Source: Mallotus nudiflorus
Lineage: Eukaryota; Streptophyta; Magnoliopsida; Malpighiales; Euphorbiaceae
Direction: 5' to 3'
Length of the DNA: 64,000 nt
Assembly (NCBI GenBank): GCA_947683625.1
Contig: CANTUR010000283.1
Span: 16,501,001-16,565,000, forward strand
The notes beneath the pieces are model-generated. The model ran no database searches. It was not told the DNA's origin and saw nothing but the letters and a program-made list of their open reading frames with translations. A program made the position numbers and the translations under genes. Numbering within the stretch: position 1 is the stretch's first letter; the number at the start of each line of letters is the position of its first letter. This document shows positions 46,880 through 57,294 of the stretch, in pieces.

Positions 46880-48960
46880 TCCCATACCCTCAGGGTCATC
46901 TTCTCCCCCGGCACCACTGCCGCTCCCATCTTCATCCTTGTCATCCTCATCAATCTGGAATACATCAATCTGATGCTTGAGAGTATTGATCCTCACCCTG
47001 ATAGCCTCATCTCGATCCTATTCAGATAAATCATAGGTTAGTAAACCATACAAGCATGCATACATGTAGAAAATAATGAAATTCTTAGCCTCCACTGCTG
47101 GGTGACCTCCAGCATGTAGTCTCTCTAGGCCTTTATTATGTGATACATATATAGGCCCTGCTCCAGCGGAATCTGCATTATCAAAATAAATATTGGAACT
47201 AACAGTTGGTTTGAGAATTATAGTGAAAGCAGGTCAGGAATAAGAATATACATGAGTAGCACCACCAGGGGTGCATGCAGGGGTCAGGTCCCCATAAAAA
47301 GTCAAGAAATGACGTGACAACTCCCTAGGGGGAATCCAACATTGGGCTAAGGGGTCGGGGATGTGGATGAAGCTGCTTAGGACAAACTCAGAACCGGGGG
47401 CAGCAGTTGGCCTGGTTTCCTCACCGGCAGTGGAAGTCTCCTCTTTGCCCGGATCCAGTCGATGCCTCAAGGGCTCTCTCTCCCGTACTCGGGACCTGAC
47501 CTGGGCCATAAGCCTAGTAGGCGCAACCTAAAAATAAAAATAGGAGGAACATGTTAAGGATGCAGTGAATTTATAAGAAAAGGGAATCAGTGAGGATTTA
47601 CTTGAGAGGTAGAAGCGGCCTGGAAGGGGACAGTTAGTAGAAGGTGGGTATGGATGAACTCTGCGTACCGGCTCTTCACACGAATTATGTGATCCACAGC
47701 TGGTGAGCCCGCAATGGCCTGAACAAGATCATCACCCTCCAGCTCGTAAGCCCAAAGCATACTTCAGGAGGAGACCTGGGGACCCGCCTAGCCCTAACAC
47801 CTGCCCTCCAATTCAGGACCTACTCTCCCAAGTACCAAGCTCGATATCCAGGGCCATAAAGGAGTGCCCTCTTTCAGGCCAAAGGCTTAGAGTGAGTCAT
47901 CTCAATGATCTAAGTGTCCTCAGACCCCCACAAGTCGCTTCGGATCTGCAAAAAGAAAGAAAAGATGTCAATATGTAAGTAAATCGAATGTGAATAATGT
48001 CCTAATAAAAGGTTTATGCTTTGTAGGTACCGCATCATGTGACAGAGAGTTCAAGTGTTGTCTGTGGATATGAACTCGCACAAGGTGCCTCTTCATGACA
48101 CGGCTAGCACCCCACCTAATGAGGGTCGGGAAATGGTCTCCCACTCGGGTAACTCTTACAAGCAACTCTAACTCTAGAGCCCAGACCTGAAAAATGAAAT
48201 AGGAGAAGTTGAGAAGGCTAATGTAAGTAATGGGGGTCAGAACAAGATGAGGAAAAAAAGGGTCGCGATGTACTAGAATAGCATGCCAAAAGTCGCAAAA
48301 CCTCTTGGCCCCTCAGACCACCTCATCCATGCTCTGGTATAGGTATGCCAAGGCGCAGCTACCCTAATCGAATGTGGGAACCTGATCAAGATCCTAAAGG
48401 GTTGGTAGGAACATCAAATCGATGGAGCTGGCGGTGTCAGCAAAGAGGGTGGTACTGAGCAAGTAGAGCAAAAAGGACCTCACCATCTGGTCAATCTCAA
48501 GGGGAGAGACCATCGCTATGGCCCGATCCTGAGTATAGTAGCTCCTAATCCAATCCAATTTAAGGGTATGAGTCCCCTTCATGTCAGGAGTCATCCCTAG
48601 AAGTCACTTGATATATGCAGCCTTATCTGGAGACAGCTGATGTGGACTTGCATCGAAAGGAATGGGATCCCCGGCACAGGCAATCCCCGTGATGGCAGAA
48701 AATGACACTGGGTCTAAAGTAAGCTCACCGAATGGGAGGTGGAAGGTGTGGGTTGTGTCAAACCACCTCTCCATCAGGGCATGCAATGGTTGGTAATTTG
48801 TGTGCCCCTACTCAGATGAAAGTGAAAGTACAAAGTCCTTGAACCCCGTCTCCTGAATCCGGTCCCTCTACTCGTCAGTCAAGTCACTGTAGAAGACCTA
48901 GGCTCTATGAAAATTCCCGACACCCTTGAATGTCTGGGCGTCATGCTGTAAACAATAAAT
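46880..48960 (-). pseudogene. Antisense captured plant mobile domain gene
   Basis: Minus-strand pieces reading from 48950: QHDAQTFKGVGNF, then YQPLHALMERWFDTTHTFHL, FGELTLDPVSFSAITGIACA, GDPIPFDASP (48604-48786), IRSYYTQDRAIAMV, FLLYLLSTTLFADTASSIDL, MFLPTL and GAKRFCDFWHAILV. This is the plant mobile domain (aminotransferase-like) pattern. Likely introns are visible: an acceptor TTTTTCAG before VWALELELLVRVTRVGDHFP (about 48188), a donor GATGCGGTACC (about 48033) and a further acceptor TTTTTGCAG (about 47949). Downstream segments include EGDDLVQAIAGSPAVDHIIR (about 47700) and a Pro-rich tail (47234-47509). Stops occur throughout. The intron traces suggest that a spliced host gene was captured as DNA or that the antisense gene is itself spliced. 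Confidence 0.68.
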
Positions 48961-49039
48961 AAATAGGGAAGTGAAATTTATGCATGTTATGGTTTCAGAA
49001 AAGGGAGCTCAGAATGAATGCACTCTTGGACTGCACGAC

Positions 49040-49225
49040 TTGCCCTGTTGATGAAGCGATCGCCTCATCATAGAGGCGATCACCTCATTGGAGAGGCGAT
49101 CGACTCTGTGATAGGGCAATAAGTTATCACCTCTTCGTGGAAGATGATTGTCTCATCGATGAGGCAATCGCCTCATTAATGAGATGATTGCCTCTACGAT
49201 GAGGCGATTGCCTCTGTAAGGTGGG
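49040..49225. repeat. CGATCG palindrome cluster upstream of antisense gene
   Basis: About nine units of the type GAGGCGATCGCCTC and variants (GAGGCGATCACCTC, GAGGCAATCGCCTC, GAGATGATTGCCTC). It is introduced by CCCTGTTGATGAAGCGATCG, nearly the same words that open the second LTR cluster (CCCTGTTGATGAGGCG at about 51630). It lies about 80 bp upstream, on the minus strand, of the first recognisable piece of the plant mobile domain region. Confidence 0.92.
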
Positions 49226-49770
49226 ATGGGTACAATTCCTGATTTTTGGTGATTAAAACATGGATTTCTCATCATCTTAATGATTTAATGCCATAAGTTG
49301 GTAATTATATTTGATTAATCACTGACCCAATATAATTTTATAGGAAATTATAAAGTACTAACCTCTCCGGATGCAGACGAGCAAATGTGGGACCCCAGGT
49401 CTGCCATAAGAGGAATCGAGTCTCTACGGGTCAATCCCAAGCTCCTAGAAGCACTAACAAGAGGCGAGATGTGATCCCACTTAGGCACAGGGGGTGTTCT
49501 CTCATCCTCTATTGACTGTAAAAGGGGGAAAGTGCAAGCAATACAAGAAGTGTAAGGAGAAGAAGATAGAGAAAAAGGAGAAGCGACAAAAGGATGAAAA
49601 AGAAGAGTAAGGAAAAAAGAGATTTTTATAGCAAGCAAGAGCATAGGGTTTTCCTAAAAAAAAAGACGATGATGATTGGAAATTAGTTTCGTATACCAGG
49701 GAGACAGAATTTATAGTATGAATCTTCGAGAAAAGGTTATGAAAAAGAGGGCCAGGAAAACCCACATCAC
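49226..49770. other. Spacer between palindromes and 37 bp repeats
   Basis: Minus-strand open frames exist here (49348-49644 and 49502-49846) but they overlap, are low in complexity and show no known domain, so I do not call a gene. A G/A-rich run lies near 49545-49640. Confidence 0.55.
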
Positions 49771-49774
49771 AAAG

Positions 49775-50012
49775 ACAGGGCTGTTCGGGTTTGAATCCCT
49801 GAAGCTCAAAGACATGGCTGTTTGGGTTTGAATCCCCGAAGCTCAAAGATAGGGCTGTTCAGGTTTGAATCCCCAAAGCTCAAAGACGGAGCTGTTCAGG
49901 TTTAAATCCCCGAAGCTCAAGGAAAGGGTTGTTCAGGTTTGAATCCCTAAGGCTCAAAGACAGGGCTGTTCCGGTTTGAATCCCTGAAGCTCAGAGGATC
50001 GAGATGACTGTT
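49775..50012. repeat. 37 bp tandem repeat with B-box-like word
   Basis: The unit begins CTGTTCGGGTTTGAATCC and continues CTGAAGCTCAAAGACAGGG. CTGTT starts at 49781, 49818, 49855, 49892, 49929 and 49966, exactly 37 bp apart; a seventh, divergent unit starts at 50008. GGTTTGAATCC in each unit is one base from the tRNA B-box GGTTCGAATCC. It is a gapless tandem repeat, so it is not a CRISPR array. Confidence 0.92.
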
Positions 50013-50400
50013 CGAGTAGTATCCCCGAAGTCAGAAGCGAAGGACAACTGGGTCAGGAAAACCCGAAAGTCTATGTCCCCGGAGGAATAAGGATCGGACC
50101 AAAAAAATCTGAAAACCACATCCCCAATGGTGATCGAGCTAGGAAAATCTAAGAATCAAGTTACAGTATTGTGAGGATCGGGCCAGGAAAACTCAAGAAT
50201 CATTTTTCAAATGATTGATGGTTAGGCCAGGAAAACCCATGAGTCTATGTCCTCAGTGAAACAATAATCGGCCCAAGAAAACTCGAGGTTAACAGTCTTC
50301 AAATACTTTTATAAAATATTAATGAGTGGCTGATCGGGCCAGGAAAACCCGAGTATCACAATCACATTTCAGAATTGAAGAATTTATCTCTCGGGTGAGA
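50013..50400. repeat. Degenerate repeats with GGCCAGGAAAACCC core
   Basis: Irregular repeats (spacing about 45-65 bp) with the core GATCGGGCCAGGAAAACCCGAG and variants, seen at about 50050, 50090, 50140, 50180, 50230, 50270 and 50335. The same GCCAGGAAAACCCAC word occurs once before the 37 bp array (49752). It forms the 3' untranslated part of the element. Confidence 0.75.
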
Positions 50401-50496
50401 CCTGAGAGTCAGGTATGTTTCTTATCTTATTGTTTATTTGTTGTTGTGCATGTGATTTTTTAAAAAATGGTTATTGCATGCATTTGATTTTTCAAA

Positions 50497-50513
50497 AAAA
50501 TCAGGGGGCAAAT
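50497..50513 (+). promoter_or_regulatory. Polypurine tract of 16.9 kb Tat element
   Basis: AAATCAGGGGGCAAAT directly precedes the right LTR start TGTAGACACC and is the expected plus-strand priming site. Confidence 0.75.
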
Positions 50514-52546
50514 TGTAGACACCTGGTTCGGTCGGCCCATGTTAGGGGATGAATTAGGGGTGCTCGGTTTAACCAGCCCGTTGTCAAGCCCAATGATGAG
50601 AATGTGATACTTGGACACGAGAATGAAACTTGAATCTCTAGGTGGGAAGTGGACTTGAAAACCTAGAAGCCCAAAAAATCCCAAACCAAGCCCAGCTATC
50701 CAAATTCGGCCCAAGCCCTCTTGGCCCAGCGCAGGCTTGGGCCTAGGAGGCATCGCCTCATCACAAAGGCGATTGCCTCATCAATGAGGCGCCGCCTCTA
50801 TGGCAGCCCACTTGCAGCTGCATTTTATGCAGCTGCAATCATGATAATCAAGTGACACGGGCCCCACTCTTCAGACTTTCTTCTTGAGTGAGGAAAAGAC
50901 TTTTGGGGAAGAAAAAAAAGGCTAAGAGAGCTCATGATGGGCTAAGAGGCTAAGGGGCATGGGAAAGCTAAAGGATAAAAAGAAAAAAAGGGAGGTTAGT
51001 GAAAAAAAAAGGGAGAGCTCTGGAAAAGAAAAAAAGCTCTAAAAAAAGAGAGGGAAAAAAAAGAAAAGAAGAAAAGAAAACGTCCTGAAGAAGGGGAGGA
51101 AGGTTAAAGAGAGGAGGTCCACTTTCCCATAAAATAAGAAGGGAGAAGCTTGTGTCAAAGGTGGATACTACACCCTAGCAAGGATCTCAATCGAAATAGC
51201 TATGAAGGCCTCTCATTTTGGTATAAAACCTGCACTTAAACCTGATATGTTCATCATTTTATTTATTCTTGCTTATGTGTAACTGAGCTATTAGTACATT
51301 TTAGGTTTATCTCTAGTGTGCCATGCTTGATATCTCATTTTATTGATGGATCTTTGAATATTTTTGCATGTAGTCATAGTATGATGAGTGTAGAGTGTGT
51401 ATATGCATGTTTTGGTTACTTAGAGTAGAAGTCTGTACGTCTTAGGAGTCAAAACCGACTTGGTGGTCAGGCAGCGCCTCTTCATAAAGGTGTCGGCTCA
51501 GCTCAATGAGACGATCGCCTCATCAATGAGACGATCGCCTCATCAATGAGGTGATCGCCCCATTAATAGGCCCTTAGGGAGCCTATCTTTTGTGTGTGCT
51601 ATCTATTTTTGTCTAGAATCTGTAAGAGCCCTGTTGATGAGGCGTCGCCTCATCAATGAGGCGACTGCCTCATTGGCAGGGTTAACCTGTTTCCTACTTC
51701 ATTTTGTTATTTGTTTGTTGTGACGTCTGCTTTAACATGTCCTCTTTTGACCTTAAATATGTCTGTATGATTGCATGATGGTGATTACCTTGATTGTTTG
51801 ATACTTTCTTTAATTTATAATATGATAACCTCTTTATAGAACCTCTTTGTAAATATTATTACATGTGATTTCATTTTTTTTATGAAAGGAAGGGCTAACC
51901 GTGTGCTATTTATAGGAATTACTTGATGATTTCTGTCATCAAGTAGTCACTTTTACTAGTTACCTCTTCCATATTGTCCCTTTTATGTTATTTTTAATAG
52001 TTTATTTTCGGTATATGTTTGGTTTATTTTCTGTATATTATTAGTTTATTTAGCTAAAAAGCGTTGTAATCCTTAATCCCTTTCCCTTTTAATTTTGAAT
52101 GTATGGTTGTAAATTATTATTTATTTTATTTATTATGTTTTTTTGAATGTTGGGACCTAAAGGCATGAAATTGGACTAATGTGCAAACTAGGACTTAATT
52201 ATAAAATCTGGCAATTATCCGAAGTCAATTTCATTACATGTGGTAAATGAGGAAATAATTAAATAATTAAATGGTAATAAAACGCAAAACACAAACGGAG
52301 GCCAACTGCAAGGTTGGGTGAGCATTCAAACGCTCATACTTAGTTTTCGAACCTGATCTCTGATGACGACTTCTGGGAACCTCTGTGGGATCCAGTTACT
52401 GTACAGTGTGTCCCAGCTTTTATCCGAGTGGTGACTCCATCTCCAAATAGGCCCAAGACCTATATCGTATTTCCTGGTGGGCCTCGAGTCCACATAATGC
52501 CATGGTCACCAAACACTTGGGCGCACGCTAAACACCACTGCCTACA
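50514..52546 (+). mobile_element. Right (3') LTR of 16.9 kb Tat element
   Basis: A 2,033 bp LTR, TGTAGACACCTGGTTCGG to CACTGCCTACA, collinear with the left LTR. Palindrome clusters are at 50750-50805 and 51470-51680. The second holds one more GAGACGATCGCCTCATC unit than the left LTR (CGATCG at 51512 and 51532). The near-equal lengths of the two LTRs show that the element is structurally complete even though its genes are dead. Confidence 0.93.
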
Positions 52547-53272
52547 AACACATCAAATGCAAAAGATGAAACCAAAAAGATACTAAATTAATATAACAAA
52601 AAAAGACATACCTAATTAAAATCCTTCAATACTTATTACCAATAACATCATCTTTAACAGAACTATCTTAATGTTAAAATTATAACAAACATCCTCAAAC
52701 AATTTTTTATCACCCTTAAAACAAAACAAAAAACAAAAAAAATCAGAAACCAAAAGGAAATGAAAAAGATACAAAAATAATAAAACAAAATATATCCCAA
52801 CAAAATCCTTTAACTCGTCACCATTATCAACAACTTTAACAAACTTTGAATCATAAACTTTTTTCTTGTCACCATCTACTCCATCTTCAGTGTTGTTACA
52901 TTCGTTTTTCTTATTTTTAACATTCTTTTCACAACTAGCAACATCTCATAAATTAGAACTAAAAGCACCAAAAATACATATACATTTCCCTACATTTTTT
53001 AAATAAGATCATAAACTAAAAGTAAACTAAAAAGTAACAAAATTAAATACATGCTACCTAATAAAATAAATTCTTTAACTCATCACTTCCACAAACAGTT
53101 TCAACAAACTCTGAATCATAAGCACATTTTTCACAACCATTAACATCTCCTAAATTAGAACTAGAAGTACTAAAAATACATTCATATTTCCATGCATTTT
53201 TAAAATAAAATAAAAAAACTAAAAGTAAACTAAAAAATAACAAAATTAAATACATGCTACCTAATAAAAGAA
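52547..53272 (-). pseudogene. Duplicated exon-like units of unknown gene
   Basis: On the minus strand similar short acidic coding-like pieces recur: CIFSTSSSNLGDVNGCEKCA then YDSEFVETVCGSDELKNLFY (about 53070-53190), and CIFGAFSSNL, DVASCEKNVKNKKNECNNTE then YDSKFVKVVDNGDELKDFVG (about 52800-52975). A weaker third piece lies near 52620-52700. The first is preceded and followed by intron-like sequence starting GTAGCATGTATTTAATTTTG (two copies about 230 bp apart). This looks like tandem exon duplication in a repeat-rich gene that was later split by the 16.9 kb element. The family is not recognised. Confidence 0.4.
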
Positions 53273-53346
53273 TAGAGATGTGAATTATCAATTATTGTAT
53301 CTCTTACATGCTAAGCAAGTGCTCTACTATTTGAGCTACACTCATC
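53273..53346 (-). pseudogene. tRNA-Ala (AGC) pseudogene
   Basis: On the minus strand GTGTAGCTCAAATAGTAGAG forms a D-arm (GCTC/GAGC). CTTGC-TTAGCAT-GTAAG forms a five-pair anticodon arm with anticodon AGC at 53310-53312, and the 3' end ACATCTCTA resembles the CATCTCCA acceptor end of tRNA-Ala. The T-arm (AATAATTGATAATT) has lost its stem and B-box, and at least two acceptor pairs are broken. It is therefore a decayed tRNA-Ala rather than a working gene. Confidence 0.7.
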
Positions 53347-54318
53347 TTCATCTTTCATTTACTAACATATTATTAAATTAGGTTATGATTTGTTTCGGGA
53401 TTGAAGTTATAAGACATTATTTTATATTTTACAAACACATTAAACTACTTGAAATCTTAAAAATGTTAAAATTGTATTTTTTGTGCTTGAAATATATTGA
53501 TAAAATTGATTCTATTTTAGAATCATTAGAAATTTAAATTATGATTTTGTTTTCCTTATCTAAAGTTCTATTATCGTTTTTTAGAAATAGTTATGTTGAT
53601 TCAATTATAATGTATGTTATATGTTTTACGCATTACCAACTTGAATAATCAATTATGTTACAGAAAATTTATTGCATGTGAGTTGTTTATATTTTTATTA
53701 TCACATTTTGTATACTCTTATAACTCACTTGAGGAATTTATGAAATAAAATTTCAAAAAGTATATTGGCTAATGCTTCACTAATAAAAAAGAGGAAAAAT
53801 TAAGAAAAATAATTTTTAAAAAAAGAGAAATAAAAATAAAGTGAAAATAAAAATAAAAAAAAGGAACGTACAAAAATAAAAAAATAAAATAAAAATTCAT
53901 AAAAAAAGAAAATGAAAAAAAGAAAGAGAAAATAAAAATAAAAAATAAAGAAACAAGAAGGAAAGGAGAAAAATATAAGAAAAAAGAAAAAAAGGAAAAA
54001 AGAAAAATTTATAATAAGAGTGAAAAATAAGTAAAATAAGGGAATAAAAATAAAAAAATAAAAACAGTCAAGAAATTAATTAAAAATAGAGAAATAAAAA
54101 AGAAAAATATTGATGTATTTTTAAAAATACAAAAGGTATCATTGTAATTATGATAGTGTAAATTTGCCATTAATAAAAATTTAGGATATTTTTGTTGATA
54201 ACATTTTGAGTATTTTTTGTAAATGTTACCAAAACAAAGTTGCAATATATTGAAACCCCAACAGGACACACCACACAGCCTTGGAGCTTAGAAGGAACCC
54301 AGAACCCAGAAGAAAAAA
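53347..54318. other. Upstream region of the methylesterase gene
   Basis: AT-rich DNA without a gene. From about 53783 to 54120 the plus strand is almost purely A with some G and T and nearly no C, a strong purine asymmetry. A TATA-like CAATATATTG lies at 54243-54252, about 70 bp before the start codon, and the stretch between them is C/A-rich, as in a short 5' leader. Promoter assignment is inference. Confidence 0.5.
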
Positions 54319-57294
54319 ATGCTGCAGAGAAACAAACTATTGCTGATGTTAATTGCTCTTCTTATCTTCCTCCTCCCTATTGTTAACGGGATCTTACCAA
54401 AATCACCAACTTGTCTTTCTTCGAGGCACTTTGTGCTAGTACATGGGTCAGGCCATGGTGCTTGGTCATGGTACAAAATTGTAGCTCTACTAAAATCAGC
54501 AGGTCACAATGTCACAGCAATAGACTTAGCTGCTTCTGGTATTGATCTTAACCCCGTCAACGCTCTCCGGTCAATATCCGATTACCACGGGCCGTTGATG
54601 GACTTGATGGCTTCTCTACCACCACAGCAGAAAGTGATCCTTGTTGGTCATAGCTTAGGTGGCTTAGCAATATCTCAGGCCATGGAAAGATTTCCAGGAA
54701 AAGTTTCTGTAGCTGTCTTTGTCACTGCCTTGATGCCTGGACCATCACTCAATGTGTCTTTTCTAGCTAATGAGGTAATTCTTTAATTCTTTATTTTTTC
54801 ATACAATCCTTTGATGGTTGGTAGGTCTAGTTTATCAATTTTAATATTATGGTTGGTCTAATTTTTTGGAGAATCACTTTTTAGTCGTTATTTTGAGAAA
54901 TTTTTATTAAAAATAACTAAAAATAAAAAAAATTCAAAATATGGTTGATTTTTTTCTTTTAAAAAATAGATTATTTGACAGTAATTATTTTAAAAATATA
55001 GTGATTTTTTCATATACCAATAAACAATTAAAACAATCAAAATAATAAAAATAACTGAAACAACTCACAAAAATAATAAAAACAACTAAATAAAATAACA
55101 AAAAATACTTTAAAATATTTTCAAGTCAATCCAATAAAAATACAAACATAACAACTGAAAAGAACTAGAAACAAAAAAAAAAAATCACAGCACACTCATC
55201 AGAGAACTATGAATTGGTAAAAACTATTAATACACATAGCAGTAGAATTATAAATCCAAAAACAAAATGAGAAAAAAAAATTCAATAATGACCCAAATGC
55301 CAACAATAAAGAAAGATACCCACTCATTAAATTAAAAAGAACTTATGAATTGACATAAATTTATTAACACTTACAACAATAAAAACACAAATTCAAAACA
55401 AAATTAGAAAATAAGATGAAAAAGAAATATCGATTATAATTGTTTGAACTTTTTTTTCTACTGGAAATCTATTGTTAATGAGGTTAATTTTATAAATTTT
55501 GTTATAGTTAATGATAGGTTTGGGAGAAGGAAGAAAAGAGAGATGGATTTGGGGGAAATCATGAAGAGAACAAAGAGGGGAAAGAGAGTACCATATAAAT
55601 AAAAATATAAAAAAAAAAAAACGTAAAAATGAAAACACTGGATGTTAGTTTTGTAAAAAAAAAAGCCACTGTATTTTTGAAACTTCTTGCTTTGACTTAG
55701 TTATTCGTGTAATTTTCAATAGATGTTTTTTCTATATTTCATTATTGACTTCAATAGTGTTCTATGTAAAATATTGAATTTTTTATTTTATTAAAAAAAC
55801 TATAATTTTAAAATATATATGTTCTATTTTTCTTAATTCATTATAATTCTATGACATCTAAAATATTTCTCTCCTATTTTATAGAAAATATGTCTTTTAT
55901 TCTACCTAAAACATCTTCTTTTATCCAACTAAAAACACTTTTGTTTCCTCTTTTTCACTTAAGCTCTAATGTAAAAAAAAATATGTGATTTCAAAATTAT
56001 TTTCTGTTTTTACTGCTAAATATATATAATCTTTATAAAAAATAATCAAATAAAATTATTACTACGTAAGTTCTCACTTTTATATTTAATTATTTTGTAA
56101 TTTTAATTTATTAATATTATTTAATTATTTATTTTGAAATAATTTTTAAAATATATATTATTTCCAGTTGGCAAAAAATACAAATATAAAAATAATTTAA
56201 TATTAGTGAGTAATGTTTTATGTATATGTAAACTATATATTCAGTTTTCTTAGTTTATCTAAAGGAATCATTGCTGTAGTTGGTATATATATAACAAAGC
56301 GCTAGCAAGATGATGACAAAAGGGAAAATAAAAATAAAAATCTCTTGTTGCTTTTTTCATTTTTTTCTTTTTAATGTAAATTTTTTGAAATTTGTATTGA
56401 TAAAATTTTATTTAAATATCTAGCTAATTGGTTTATTATTAAATTTTCATTTATTTTGTAATTTATTACATTTTTAATTTTTTAATCAATAAAAATATTA
56501 ATATTAAATTAATAATAGTACAATACATTCCATAAAAATAAAAATAAAAATAGTTCAAAGTTTTAATTTCACTAACAATTCATTATTAAGTTTGGGAAAA
56601 ACTTATTTGGACCAAATTCATGTTGAAAAATATTCACATGTATAAGAATTCAAATGTTTATATGCAGATGAAGACTTTCAATATAGAATCCTTCTGAAAA
56701 ATATATATAGACTTAGTTCATATAAGAAAATTTGGTGAGTTTAACACTATACTAAATTCATTTTTGCCATTATTTATCCAAGTCAATTAGCAGGACAGGT
56801 TCTCTACTAGACAGTCATTACCAATATGATGATGGTCCCAACAACCCTCCAACTTCACTCATTTTTGGTCCATTATTTCTATCTTCCATAATGTACAAGC
56901 TCAGCCCAATTGAGGTAAGAAATTAAGTAATACAATAGTTACCTAATACAGTTTAACATCAAGCAAATGGCTGCACTAACTACAATTTTGCATGTGCACC
57001 TCATCACAGGATTGGGCATTGGCTACAACACTGGTGAGACCATTACCTTTGTTTAGCAATGAAGACATGGCAAAAGAGATAGTGCTGACAAGTGAAAACT
57101 ATGGATCCATTACTAGAGTTTTTATCATATCAGAGAAAGATGAGGTCTCTAAGAAAGATTTTCAAGAATGGATGATACAGGGAAATCCACCAGACGAAGT
57201 TATAGAAATACTTGGATGTGATCACATGGTAATGATGTCTAAGCCAAATGAGCTTTTGGCTCACCTATCAAATGTTGCCATGAATTATAGTTGA
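54319..57294 (+). CDS. Methylesterase (MES)-like alpha/beta hydrolase, 3 exons
   Basis: Exons 54319-54774, 56783-56914 and 57010-57294 give 290 residues; all junctions are GT-AG and phase 0. It belongs to the plant methylesterase/hydroxynitrile lyase family, which hydrolyses methyl esters of hormones such as salicylate, jasmonate or auxin; the actual substrate is unknown. VHGSGHGAW (41-49) forms the oxyanion region and VGHSLGG holds the nucleophile Ser112. By alignment with SABP2, Asp240 (in SEKDEV) and His268 (GCDHMVM) complete the triad. YDDGPNNPPTS in exon 2 is typical of the family. SABP2 has about 260 residues; the extra 30 here are a hydrophobic N-terminus (LLLMLIALLIFLLPIVNG), so a secreted or ER form is predicted. 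All key residues are present and no stop or shift is seen. It is the only apparently working gene in the window. Confidence 0.92.
54775..56782 (+). other. Intron 1 of the methylesterase gene
   Basis: Donor AATGAG|GTAATT and acceptor TTATCCAAG|TCA. At 2,008 bp it is long next to intron 2 (56915-57009, 95 bp, GAG|GTAAGA to CATCACAG|GAT). It is extremely AT-rich, with an A/C-rich central part (about 55020-55400). It may contain an old insertion, but I could find no clear terminal repeats. Confidence 0.85.

Noticed and set aside
49775..50012. Regular 37 bp repeats as a possible CRISPR array
   Set aside because: The units abut without unique spacers, and the context is a plant retrotransposon.
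35920..51680. GCGATCGC-rich stretches as bacterial (cyanobacterial HIP1) contamination
   Set aside because: They are embedded in both LTRs of a plant Tat element with matching flanks, so they belong to the element.
54885..55690. Possible Mutator-like insertion inside intron 1
   Set aside because: I could not match inverted ends or a target duplication; the AT-rich composition alone is not evidence.
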